A DNA stretch of 64,000 nt from Diphasiastrum complanatum (taxonomy: Eukaryota; Streptophyta; Lycopodiopsida; Lycopodiales; Lycopodiaceae), in contig CM055098.1 of NCBI GenBank assembly GCA_029204225.1, forward strand, positions 48,942,088-49,006,087. The letters are read 5' to 3'. Shown here piece after piece: positions 53,965 through 64,000 of this stretch (its first letter is position 1; each line of letters opens with the position of its first letter). The notes under the pieces were generated by a model. That model was not told the DNA's origin. It did not search any database and saw nothing but the letters and a program-made list of their open reading frames with translations. Both the position numbers and the translations under genes were made by a program.

Positions 53965-54985
53965 TTTGCACACAAGCACTTATAAACTACAATCTGCAAG
54001 GTAAGCAGATTCCTCATAAGTAACAAATTACTAAATGAAAATGTCTGTGAGATCCACACAATCTCAACTATGTGCTGGAGTAAAGGAATTTAGAGTTCAA
54101 TCAACAAATCTAAATCCTTGACTCACCCAATTGATCAAGAATTACGCATTATCTTAAGAATCCTCACATTTTCTTATAATCTTCAAATGACTTTAAGTAT
54201 CAATTTATGATCCGTCAATCATAAACATTTAGAATCTTATGATTTGTCAATCATAATTTACAGGATTCCAAAACCATACTTAATCATTGAAAGATACTGG
54301 AGTATATGCACAACATACAGCTCAGGAAATATATAAGAATCATTCTGAAATCTTTTCCACAAGGAAAATAACTGGATTCCGAGAATATTCTTTCAACCTT
54401 ATTCTTAACCAGATTATGGGTTCCAAATTCTACAATCAACCAAGTCAACATGCCTTTAACAAGATAACTTTATACAATCACCTAGAACAATTTCTAGATA
54501 TTACAAAGTTCTACTAAATTCCAAAATTTAGTTTACCATTCTTGGCACCATTAGGATCCAGTATCCAATACAGTTTTCAGTGAATTCTCTTCACACTGTC
54601 CGTTTTACCAATTAACTTTCACAGGAGTAAATCAACTACTCAAGTTAATTGCTCATGATTTAGAAATCTTAAATGTCTAGTTGCAGATCTTAATTGTACT
54701 GTACAACACCACATTTAGATCCATATCCAAATCACTTTTAAGCTAATTATAGATCTATCAGAACATATCTGTTAACTCTGCAAGTAATTGTCAAACACAA
54801 TACTTGATCATATGTTTATGTTCAACGACTAGGTTAAGTGCACCAGATAACCTTAGCGACCAAGAATACATAGTAGATCCAAACAAGATTAATCGTGTAC
54901 ATATGAGAATAATCTCACTATGACCCAGTACATAAACACATATGTCATTAACTGGCAGATTCCTCCAAAATCCACATATGTTACT
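53965..54985. repeat. 1.1-kb dispersed repeat, copy B
   Basis: Collinear with 41067-42240 (see copy A), about 80-85% alike by eye. Confidence 0.85.
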
Positions 54986-57900
54986 CACATATATCACTGA
55001 GAATCTTATAACTCTGGTACAAAAGACTCTATTTCTCTTGAGTAAATAACATATCTGGAAAATCTCGAAAGTAAATAATTCCACATATCAAGTTTTCCAA
55101 CCATCATACTTTTATCCACAAAATTCTTTCAACCAATCAACCTACTTCAGATCTTAGTGCACAAACTAAGATTAGGTTATTCAAAATAATTTGAATTTGA
55201 ATTCAAAAAAACCGGTGCTATGCAATTTCCTTACAAGGATTAATAACCAATCCAAATCACACAACACTATCACATTTACCTACTTATGTGTCTCATTTTT
55301 TTCCTCCCTTAGATTTTTCGGTCACCCAAAAAATTTATTAGCAAAGGCCCTGAAAACTCCATTGACACAAGTAAATGCTAGGCTACTTTTCTTTTGACCA
55401 TACCAGTTCCATTTTCATTACTTCATTAAAGTTGTCTGAACTCAATAGAAAATCAATAAAATTTGGATCCGGGTACTCTTTACGATATTCGATACACCTG
55501 TTTTTTTAATCGAATATAGAGCTACCTCTCAAAAATTACGACCTTTGTCCATTTATTCACTTTAACAAGCATCCTAAAAGCTTTTATTTGCCCAATCCTA
55601 AAGATCAAAATCGTTTAGGATAAGTCTATCGGTGCAACACCAAAGTCAAAAAGGAAGAACCATAAAAAAATACCATTTAACTCAATTAACTGGGAATATT
55701 TCTATTCCGAGTTAAGCCGATAAAAAGTATAGTACCAAGAAATCAAATTTCCATTTACAGGGCACTAACCTGGAGAAAATTACCATGAAAAACGGTATTT
55801 TATTGCCAATCCTAAATCCATGGATCCAATCACATAGATATAGCAGTTAGGATAATTATTTTTCAGAGATTCTCTCGGTTAAGGTCAAGAGAATAGGTAA
55901 TTCAATTCTCAACTGTCGATTTAGGTAGATTTACTAAAAAACCCCCTTCCAAAATCAACCAAAGCTTTGATTACATCAAAATTTTTGCAAAAACTATTTT
56001 TTGCAAAAACTATGAATCAATGCAACACATGGTTACAGACTTGCATAACTCAGTGAACTAACTTGAGGGATGCAAACATCAAGGTCAGGCCCCTTCCCAC
56101 AATGCATGCGAGAAAGGCAAAAGCAAGAAGTTAGCTTTAAAAAACAAACTTTATGCCAAGCCTAAGAAGGCCCCCTTCTCCCCCCGAACCCTAAACAAGC
56201 AAATGTGTTAGGAACTGGAAGTCACGCTCCTGTCCTCGGCCTCCACAGTATCAACTTAGCAGCCAGAATCACACGCCATCCCCTCGATCAATCAGCTCCA
56301 GCCAATTGGGTTCCTAAAAAATCCGCTATGTAGTTTACAGGTTTTCTGACACTGCTATATCAGCGTTCCTCAGGAGGATTGAATCATCTGCACCTAATCA
56401 ACACCAACATTAACGAGATAGGCAATGCAGGGGAACCAGCTATCATTGGGAGTGATCAACTCCACCCTTCCACTCGTTGTACCCACTGGAATAAGCTCCA
56501 ATAAAGCTCCAACACCCACAGAATTGCACCATCAGAGGGTAACGATTCTCTGAGGCTCAGAAGCAGCATGTATTCCAAAGATTACAGACCTCTATGGTCC
56601 ATCACAGGTGAACTAGAAAGGAAAGCCTAGGATTGGACTTTCAAACTCGTTCTGTCTGGAATCATGGCAACCAATGCATCTGCTTGCTGCCAATCTGGTG
56701 TAGACGTCATCTCTTTCCACTCAGAAACCAAACAGATTTCAAGCAGAAAAACGCATGCTTCTATTCAACACCAGCCACCAAGAAAAGCCAAAAACAGGTC
56801 GTTTATCAGCTTCGGCTTCTTGATACTGTCTCACAGGGGACAAATCTGCATACTAACAAATCCTTTTATCAGGCTTTACCAATGAAGCAAGGTTTACAGT
56901 ATATTGCAGGATCCAGACAGTATCAACAGAAAACAAGACCTTCAAAAATCACAAATCTTCAACATGCAATTGCTAGCATACTATTGTATTTTTTTAACAG
57001 TCCATACATCTGGAAAAATTAATTAGGAATCAACCTTTCAATGAACTGAAAAAAGATAACAGGATTCAAGCCTTATAGATTCATGCATGTTATTCTACAT
57101 CAATCGAAAGATTCACTAAGGTTATCAGAATTCTAAGAATGAATTACAAACTAATTCACAGCATCACTGCCACCATAAATGAGTAAAAGGCACTCTACCA
57201 CCATAATTGATAAGCATGTCTCAAACCAGAATTAGTGAATCCATCTCCAAAATTTCTTTGAGAAAACAACACTCCATCCAGGATGTGAATCCAAGTGCAT
57301 TCTAGTTTTGATTTAATGTAGAACTTGTCTCCATCCCATCCAAAACCGCATCTTAGTGGGCTCTCATAACGTAAAGACCACTAGGGAAAACCCCTAAGAT
57401 GAGGATATGAAAACACAAGAGAGACTATGGAGCAAAACCACCCAACCAATCCTAGATCCCTCCTGGAGAATCCTCCTGGATCTAGCCCCCAAGCCATGCC
57501 ATGTGATAGCAAGAGGAGAAGAGCTCTACATGTAACCTAGACCAAAGCCGTCGACGGAATAATCACTACCTCAATATATAGAGAGTAGGATCCTGTGCAT
57601 GAACCCATGCAATTCCCATGCAGGTCAACTATAAATAGGTCACAGCTCTTCATGCATACCTCTTGCCTATATCAGTCACACGTACATGCACTACTACATA
57701 TGTCTCAATTAGTGTGTCTGGGTCCTCTCAAGGTTATTAGTCACCAACAGGCCTTGACGTGGAATTAAATCTAGGCGTGAACAATAATCTCGAACACTGG
57801 AGGGCCGGTCTACCATATTAGGACTATTCCATGTCCTTAGCGGAATATGGCCGTAACAGTGTATCATCAAAATTTTGAGTAGAAAAGCATTAAAAGTTAT

Positions 57901-58720
57901 GCAAATAAGATATAATATTCATACATAAAAGAATATTGTTAATATTTGGAAAATGTACACACCTTCTAAATGAAAAATACATTTATAAATAGTTATGATT
58001 TGATTAAAAAAGAGTAGATGATACTTTTGCTTTCTTTTTCCATTTCTATATCCACATAAACCAAAACAAATCCTATAAATGGACCTCAACATCATAGACA
58101 AAAACTTCCATAATATACATAAACTCTAGTTGCATGTCAAATAGATCTAAAAAACATGTTGCTGGCCTATAAATTTGCACACAGTCAAGATGGCTATCCA
58201 AACACAAACTTTTATAATGTAAACATTAAATTAGATAACATTGAGCATTTTTACGTGGAATTTTTGATAGGGCCTTTTTTGTATCCAAATTTTATCTATT
58301 GTCTAGGATCAATCAATTTTTAGGTAGCTGAGATCCACACTGTCATCAAGAAGATTTTAGAGACAAAGCTACGAAATTAGTTCGTTGTGTGAGTGCAATG
58401 CACAAAACTGGTCCAAACAATCTTTAATATTGAGAGTGTAGATTGAACAAAAAGTAACCTGATGTTGTTGTCTATCTACTATTTATTGTTTGTTTAGATC
58501 ATGATCTTAATTGTTGGATTATTCTGAAATTTTAACTTATTAATCAATCATTGTTGCTCTCTCCAACAACTTGATCAAATATCAATTTTGAAAATTGTTA
58601 TGGACACACATCTCCATATAATGGCCATTACATGCATCGCTTATACATTTCCATGTCATTTACTTTTATATTACTTTCAAAATTCGCATGCTACTTGATG
58701 GTATTATTCGTGAACATGCG
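54986..58720. other. Long gene-free stretch
   Basis: I see no supported gene. Open frames such as 56633-57022 lack motifs. The style of the sequence to about 57860 (few CpG, many short AT words, no coding) and its continuity with copy B suggest a long LTR or untranslated region of a large gypsy-type element. The remainder is AT-rich. Confidence 0.35.
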
Positions 58721-58814
58721 CTTTTTATTAAATTTTGACAAGCCCTCAAAGACTAATCTACATGCACTTTTATTAAATTTTGACAAGCCCTCAAAGGCTA
58801 ATTAATCTACATGG
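58721..58814. repeat. 46-bp tandem duplication
   Basis: Two adjacent units (58721-58766 and 58767-58814) share TTTTATTAAATTTTGACAAG and CCCTCAAAG-CTAA. Confidence 0.95.
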
Positions 58815-59084
58815 TTTCTAATTTGGGCCCTAATATATGAAATTTCATATTTTTCTTCAAGTTATTTGAAGGGAGCTAGTTTTTGCTTAGTATAAATAGC
58901 CACTAAGGTTATTCATTTGTTAGCTTATTATTTTGGAGTCTTCTCTTACTTTAGTTAGAGTTTTGGCTTGGATTTCTAGTAATTCTCAAGTAGAGAATTC
59001 AAGCTAGAAGATACAATGGCTCGTACATAAGTCATGAGACATGAATCTAAATTGTATATCCTAAAATAGATAAACCTAATGCCA

Positions 59085-59216
<132 letters not shown>

Positions 59217-59299
59217 ATAGATTCATGATTCTAAGATCATAGATTATTTATTGGAAAACAATCCAGGATAGATCGATAATATGGGCCAACCCTTTACTA

Positions 59300-59422
59300 G
59301 AAAACAAATATAAGGGTATGTACCCTTGGAAGAGGGCAGACAAGTGACTATACCTTGGTTGGAGGTATGGAGTCACATGACCCTTGGATAAGGGGTACCC
59401 TTAGGATAAAGGGTAGGTGCCT
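59300..59422 (+). repeat. Left half of host repeat interrupted by copia element
   Basis: Variants of CCCTTGGATAAGGGGTACCC; matches about 45425-45560 and continues at 63037. Confidence 0.75.
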
Positions 59423-59536
59423 TGTGAAAGTACTGTACTTTAGGACCATAAATGGATCTACAAAATATCCACAAGAGTGATTGGATGCTTGCTTAACAAT
59501 CTATCAAGAAACTAGACACAAAAAAGTTGATCTAGA
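59423..59536 (-). repeat. Truncated 3' LTR
   Basis: Matches 62362-62478, then passes directly into pol-like sequence. The upstream ~560 bp of the LTR are deleted. Confidence 0.85.
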
Positions 59537-59581
59537 TATGTTCCACAAATGTGTCTATATACATGTAGCACACTTCAAAAA

Positions 59582-60349
59582 CTATACATCATGCCAAGCC
59601 ATGGATTCCAAGGCATTTTTTGCTTTTGAAGATACATCAATAAAACTATTAAGTGCATACATAATGTTGCCAAAGACAACTTGCCTTGCTTGATCCATAT
59701 GATTGAGCCTAGATGGCTCCATCTTGATACTCAAGGTTCTTCTTGGAGTCCTCGGGTCTTGAGATTGCTCCTCCACTTGACTTGACTCCAAAACATCAAT
59801 GAATTGAATAAGGTGTTGATCCAAAGGTGCTTCTTCAAGTTTACAAATCTTCCACTCTTGAAAGATCACATTTTCACCATTGACAAATTCTTTGGCTGAA
59901 AACAAGTAGATTCTACAATCTCTACTTGAAGAGCAAAACACTACCATTATTCCTATCATTGAAATAGGATAATCTTTGGTCCTTACATTGGAATGATCAT
60001 GCACAAAGCATTTGGACGCAAAGATTTCCAAAGCAAATGATGTTTCATCTTTTATAACTCTATTCAAACTATTACAAAAATAGTTATCCAATGAAATTGT
60101 TTTATCAACAACAAATGTAGATTTCAAAGCATCCCATTTCATTGTCTTGTCATACAAAGTAATAAACACCATTGATCTTAAAGGTAAGAAACAAGTCACC
60201 TCATGTCTACTACCACTTTCCAAAAAGTACTCAAAGATAGTAGACTCTCCAATGCTCACCACCCTTGCAAGATTCACACTTGAATGGACAATTTGCGTGC
60301 AATTTGATGACTCAGCCATTGTCATTGAGGACTCCCTTGGAACTCTCAT
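59582..60349 (-). pseudogene. Vestigial pol frame with integrase C-terminal segment
   Basis: A 255-codon open frame. Its middle reads 'FASKCFVHDHSNVRTKDYPI' and 'RIYLFSAKEFVNGENVIFQE', the copia integrase C-terminal region (F-G-C-x-C-F-V and the V-I-F-x-E strand). The residues before it are not integrase core; the D-D-E triad is absent. The end ('RTPRRTL') is the Pro/Arg-rich linker that normally leads to RT, which is missing. Remarkably the frame is open despite the shuffling. Confidence 0.7.
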
Positions 60350-60463
60350 GCTTTGAGGCTAATCCTCAAGATCTTCCTCCTTTTGATGCTCTTCCTCAAT
60401 GCAAGCAAGATCACACTTCGCCAAGATCTCCTCTTGAGTGATCTCCCCCTTTGCCAAGCTCAC

Positions 60464-61579
60464 TCACTCAAAAGCAACACTAGCTTCCAACTTAAACAAT
60501 CTTCTATGTTTAAATCCCTTTGCAATGCAAACATCATTATTCAAAATGAAGCAAACACCATGCTTAAAGTTGACATCCAAAGCACTTTCTAAGAGTAGAC
60601 CAACACTAAGCATATTCTTGGTGATTGATGGTACATAAAGGACATTTTCTAGATCCATGCATTTTGAGAATTCTAGATACAAAGAGATGGCGCCAACACC
60701 ATCTATCCTACACTCTTCATCATTTACAGTAAAGACAAACTTTTTAGCATCATTGAAAGAGTGTAAGGTTGAGAAAAAGTCCTTTTCACAAGACATGTGG
60801 GAGCTAGCCCCACTGTCGATCCACCAATTGTCTCTTGAATTGCTATTGCTTGTTGGTGAGGATGTAGATGCCATCAAGAATACATCTACTTCATCCTCCT
60901 CCTCCTCCTTTGCAAGGTTTCCTTGTTTGTTTTCCTCCACTTGTGCTCTTAGCCTCTTGTAGCATTCAGATGCATAATGCCCCTTCTTTCCACAAAAGAA
61001 GCATTTCTGCTTTGACTTGTCCTTTGAGCTTGATGCGTCATCCTCTTCTTTGGCCTCCTTTGGATGCTTCTTCTTTCCATTGGTCCCTAGACCATTAAGA
61101 ACAATTTGTACAAGCTCTCCATCATGAATCTTCTCTCCAATGGAAGCCAACTCCCTATTTAGAGACTTGAGTTTGAGTACATAATCCTGTGCACTCTCCT
61201 CACTTCTCCTCATGCTTTGCAAAATCTGATTTCTAAGCATGAGTACTCTTGAAGTGTTACTAGATTCATAGATTGATTTTAAAGACTCCCAAGCCTCTTT
61301 AGCACTAGTACATGCTGATACTTCTCTCAACAAGTCATTGCTCACATTCATCTTCACACAATGAAGTGCAAGCCTAGATCTCTTCTTGTATCTAGCTAAC
61401 TCCTGTGCACCTAGAGGTTCATCTTCATCTTCAATCAAGAACTCATAAAGGTCTTGGAGCACCAAGAGTGACTTCATCCTAACCTTCCAAATAGCATAAT
61501 TTGTAGAATTCACTCTCTCACTAGCTTCTAGAAGGTATGCTCCAGCAGATCCCATCTTACTAGTGACTTCTACAAACAA
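60464..61579 (-). CDS. Copia gag-protease, intact frame (371 aa)
   Basis: Gag 'YLLEASERVNSTNYAIWKVR' opens the UBN2-type capsid domain. 'CFFCGKKGHYASEC' is the zinc knuckle at about residue 193, preceded by a Lys/Ser linker. 'DNWWIDSGASSHMSCEKDF' is the retropepsin site at about residue 255, followed by 'VLYVPSITKNMLSVG'. Compared with the gag at 6256 the capsid domain lacks about 40 residues before the linker ('LVQIVLNGLG' runs straight into 'TNGKKKHPK'). The start could be at the first Met or at 'MGSAGAYLL' a few codons later. The frame ends at TGA 60464 where integrase should continue. It may still supply capsid and protease. Confidence 0.88.
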   Translation of the reverse strand: MFVEVTSKMGSAGAYLLEASERVNSTNYAIWKVRMKSLLVLQDLYEFLIEDEDEPLGAQELARYKKRSRLALHCVKMNVSNDLLREVSACTSAKEAWESLKSIYESSNTSRVLMLRNQILQSMRRSEESAQDYVLKLKSLNRELASIGEKIHDGELVQIVLNGLGTNGKKKHPKEAKEEDDASSSKDKSKQKCFFCGKKGHYASECYKRLRAQVEENKQGNLAKEEEEDEVDVFLMASTSSPTSNSNSRDNWWIDSGASSHMSCEKDFFSTLHSFNDAKKFVFTVNDEECRIDGVGAISLYLEFSKCMDLENVLYVPSITKNMLSVGLLLESALDVNFKHGVCFILNNDVCIAKGFKHRRLFKLEASVAFE

Positions 61580-62348
61580 GAAATAGATTTGAATGACTTG
61601 AAACTCACAAAGGTCTCACACTTGCAGTGTTTCACTCAAATTTGATTTCTAATCCAACAAATGGACTTATAATTACAATTCTATCACTCTCGAAACAAAG
61701 CTGGAATGAAGATAAGATGAAGTGAAAACTACTTTCAAACAAATCTTGCCAAGAAATGAATTTGATTGTCTTTAGAAACCCACTAAGGTCTCTCTCTTGT
61801 AGTTTTTCACTCAAATTAGATTTCTAATACAACAAACGGACTTATAATCTCAGTTCTAGCACTCCCTCACAAAGTTGGAATGAAGATAAGATAATGTGAA
61901 ATCTACTTACAATCAAATCTTGTCAATTTTGGCTATTTTTGGACAATAACATGACTAAATCTCCCTCACACTTTTTGATGTACTTTCAAGACCTGTAAAA
62001 CAAGTTTAGAGGACCTTATTTCAGCCTAGATTAATTAGACTTCATGACCCTATGTCAAATCTAATCAATGGCACTCAATCTTGGTAGCTTATCCTAAGAT
62101 TTCCACCAAAAATTACATCAAAAGCTCACAAATTGAATTTCTTTGGATCAAATGAATACCATGCATTAAATGCAGGTTCAGAGGTGCCCACACATGTGGA
62201 TAGTATGGATTTGGACCCCTACCAAGTTTGGGATCAAATCTCCTCACCAAAATCAAGATTCTAGCTTGCCCTCTCAATACTAGTTTTTAGCACCAAAACT
62301 TGCTAAAAATGGATTTGCATTAGATCAATGGCTTATGCTCTTGTACTT

Positions 62349-62361
62349 GGCTCTGATACCA
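62349..62361 (-). promoter_or_regulatory. Primer-binding site (initiator tRNA-Met type)
   Basis: The minus strand reads TGGTATCAGAGCC directly after the LTR end. Confidence 0.92.
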
Positions 62362-63036
62362 TGTGAAAGTACTGTACTTTAGGACCATAAATGGATCTAC
62401 AAAAGATCCACAAGAGTGATTGGATGCTTGCTTAACAATCTATCAAGAAACTAGACACAAAAAAGTTGATCTAGATTGGCAATTTGACAAGCAACAAGCA
62501 TTAACAATCAAAAGCATTGATCAACACGTGTGTAATACAGGCTGTAGTATGGCCTTCAACCTGAGAAAAAATTAGAAATTGATTTGGGTTCATTTGGATC
62601 ACAAAAACTCAATGTACATAGTAAACTAGCTTGAGATTGCCAATGAGCTCCAAAAATTTTCTATCTTCTCACTATGGAGAGAGGGAATAAATAGCAAATT
62701 GGGCTTCCTTCTTGAAGTTAGGTGGATTTCCAGCATGTAATAAGAAAGTTAACTCACTCTTCTTGCCCTAAAATGAAAATTTCCTAGAGTCATGCTTGGT
62801 AGATAGCTAGTTGGTCAAATTTTCACCTTAAATCTAGGATTTAGGTCCTATAAACTAGGAATCACTACCAAAATGACATAACCAACCCTATGAACTTGAC
62901 CTAACCTACATTAGGAGTGGATTTCCACGTGGCATCTTGGCCTCACATGTGTGGAATCCACTTTTGTACAAAATTTACATTATACTACATGGTTTTTTAT
63001 CAAGCTACATTTGCCAATTTTTGGCAATTCTTCACA
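62362..63036 (-). repeat. 5' LTR, 675 bp
   Basis: Minus strand starts TGTGAAGAATTG (as in the copia LTR at 9522) and ends CTTTCACA. Related partial copy at 37717-38130. Confidence 0.9.
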
Positions 63037-63170
63037 CCTTAGATTAAGGTACTAGTGTCCTTGGATAAGGGCAGTTAGGTGTCTATGCCTTGGATGGAGG
63101 TATGGGACCTAGAGAGGTATTAAGAAGTCATTGGATGAATATTTTTCTAAATCTTGGGCCTCAACCTTGA
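63037..63170 (+). repeat. Right half of host repeat
   Basis: CCTTAGATTAAGGTACTAG, GATAAGGGCAG and GTGTCTATGCCTTGG match about 45565-45700. Confidence 0.75.
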
Positions 63171-64000
63171 AACATATCACTTAAAGCTTTAAATATAATC
63201 TTAGTGCATGTGCTGCAACAATTAACCATTGATGAAGTTTGTTGTCATCCTTATTTAAATCACTTGTAGTACATTAATTGATTGAGAAAGAAGCTCTTCA
63301 ATCATATAATTATTTTCAAAATCGTCTCTACATTCATTTATCTTGTGGTATCTTTTAGTGGAATGAGATTTGATTGGTAATTTTATTGTATGGAATGAGT
63401 CAATGGTGATCTCAACAAGAAATATGAGCATTTGATTGATTGTTGGAGAAAACTTCAAAGATCAAATTATTCTATACGATATTAGACAAGTGTCATTGTA
63501 ATTCGCAAGCTCAAGAGAGGCTACTAGATTATTTTTTTGTTTAAAGTCCCCTTTTGAATGTTTCATACCCACAATATATGCTTTATTATTTTTTTACACG
63601 TTGAAGAAATCATGGAGACATTTTAGGGCCAATGTGATATCAATTCCGCATCCACTTTATACTTGATCGTCTACAACAAATGGCTTGTCATTCTGATATG
63701 AAGTATTGAGATGCAGATCTTTGTGTATAGGTTTTGACATTAATGAGCATGATCTGTATTTCTCGCCTTCTCTTTCACTGAGTGCTTCCAATGGATCGCA
63801 ATAAGAGCCATGGTTTTAAGTTGGCGCGGACTCACTTAAGCGCTCCAATAGAAAATGTCTAGATTCTAAGCACAAACAAAGTTATAACAACACACAAATT
63901 AAGCAAAATTATTAAACAAATGAAAATTGTGTTTTATGGAATGTGTGAATTTTCAAGTACCTAATCTTGCATATTGTGGGCTTGAAATTCTGAGTGGATT
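63171..64000. other. No gene recognised
   Basis: AT-rich; the open frame 63255-63458 has no motif. Confidence 0.35.

Larger units (their letters stand above)
59423..63036 (-). mobile_element. Non-autonomous copia element with intact gag-protease and vestigial pol
   Basis: Minus orientation: 5' LTR 62362-63036, PBS 62349-62361, leader, gag-protease 61579-60464, a short pol-like frame 60349-59582, and a truncated 3' LTR (59423-59536). RT, RNase H and most of integrase are missing. The sequence on either side joins up to the host repeat seen uninterrupted at 45407 onward, with a short CCT duplication at the junctions. Confidence 0.88.

Noticed and set aside
56633-57022. 129-codon plus-strand frame
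   Set aside because: No motif, no splice or promoter context, and it lies in sequence that resembles a long LTR.
60353-61098. Plus-strand frames opposite the gag-protease
   Set aside because: Antisense shadows of a well-supported gag-protease frame.

Overview
The window looks like nuclear DNA of a land plant with a large, transposon-rich genome. Ty1/copia and Ty3/gypsy fragments with plant-type gag, protease, integrase and reverse transcriptase motifs dominate. There are also hAT and probable LINE pieces, long GA microsatellites, GT-AG introns, and only two convincing host loci. A degraded N6/N4-type DNA methyltransferase locus, a family I know from bryophytes and other non-seed lineages but not from flowering plants, makes me favour a non-seed plant (fern, lycophyte or bryophyte). 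That is inference, not proof.

Layout. 1-4.9 kb: minus-strand gypsy remnant, integrase C-terminus followed by a long decayed extra ORF. 4.9-10.3 kb: plus-strand copia element with two LTRs, its protease and the front of its integrase deleted. 11-12.7 kb: minus-strand copia pol remnant. 13.5-14.8 kb: plus-strand copia gag-protease remnant. 15.06-15.40 kb: small intact gene, probably for a mitochondrial protein, with a Site II-like motif and a telo-box upstream. 16.6-18.05 kb: gypsy gag remnant and a 116-bp hairpin. 19.4-20.9 kb: hAT transposase and LINE ORF1-like fragments. 23.3-29.9 kb: two nested copia families. A non-autonomous element forms an LTR-int-LTR-int-LTR-LTR array bounded by a perfect 5-bp duplication, and the uninterrupted site is present in the paralogous LTR at 29.2-29.9 kb. 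31.3-31.7 kb: hAT C-terminus. 33.5-34.3 kb: two exons of a CRM-domain organelle RNA-binding protein, preceded by a tandemly duplicated intron end carrying a decoy splice acceptor. 37-41 kb: copia fragments, including a mosaic with shuffled domains. 43.3-51.1 kb: gypsy fragments around a split DNA methyltransferase locus and a nested LTR-pair element. 51.4-53.5 kb: two copia remnants. 53.5-59 kb: mostly gene-free, with a second copy of a 1.1-kb dispersed repeat. 59.3-63.2 kb: non-autonomous copia element with intact gag-protease inside a host repeat whose uninterrupted version lies at 45.4 kb.

The two host genes probably both act in organelles (mitochondrial small protein; CRM RNA-binding protein). 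The rest is a record of retroelement insertion, deletion, template switching and LTR recombination. Coordinates of broken elements are approximate to about 10-30 bases unless a boundary motif is stated.
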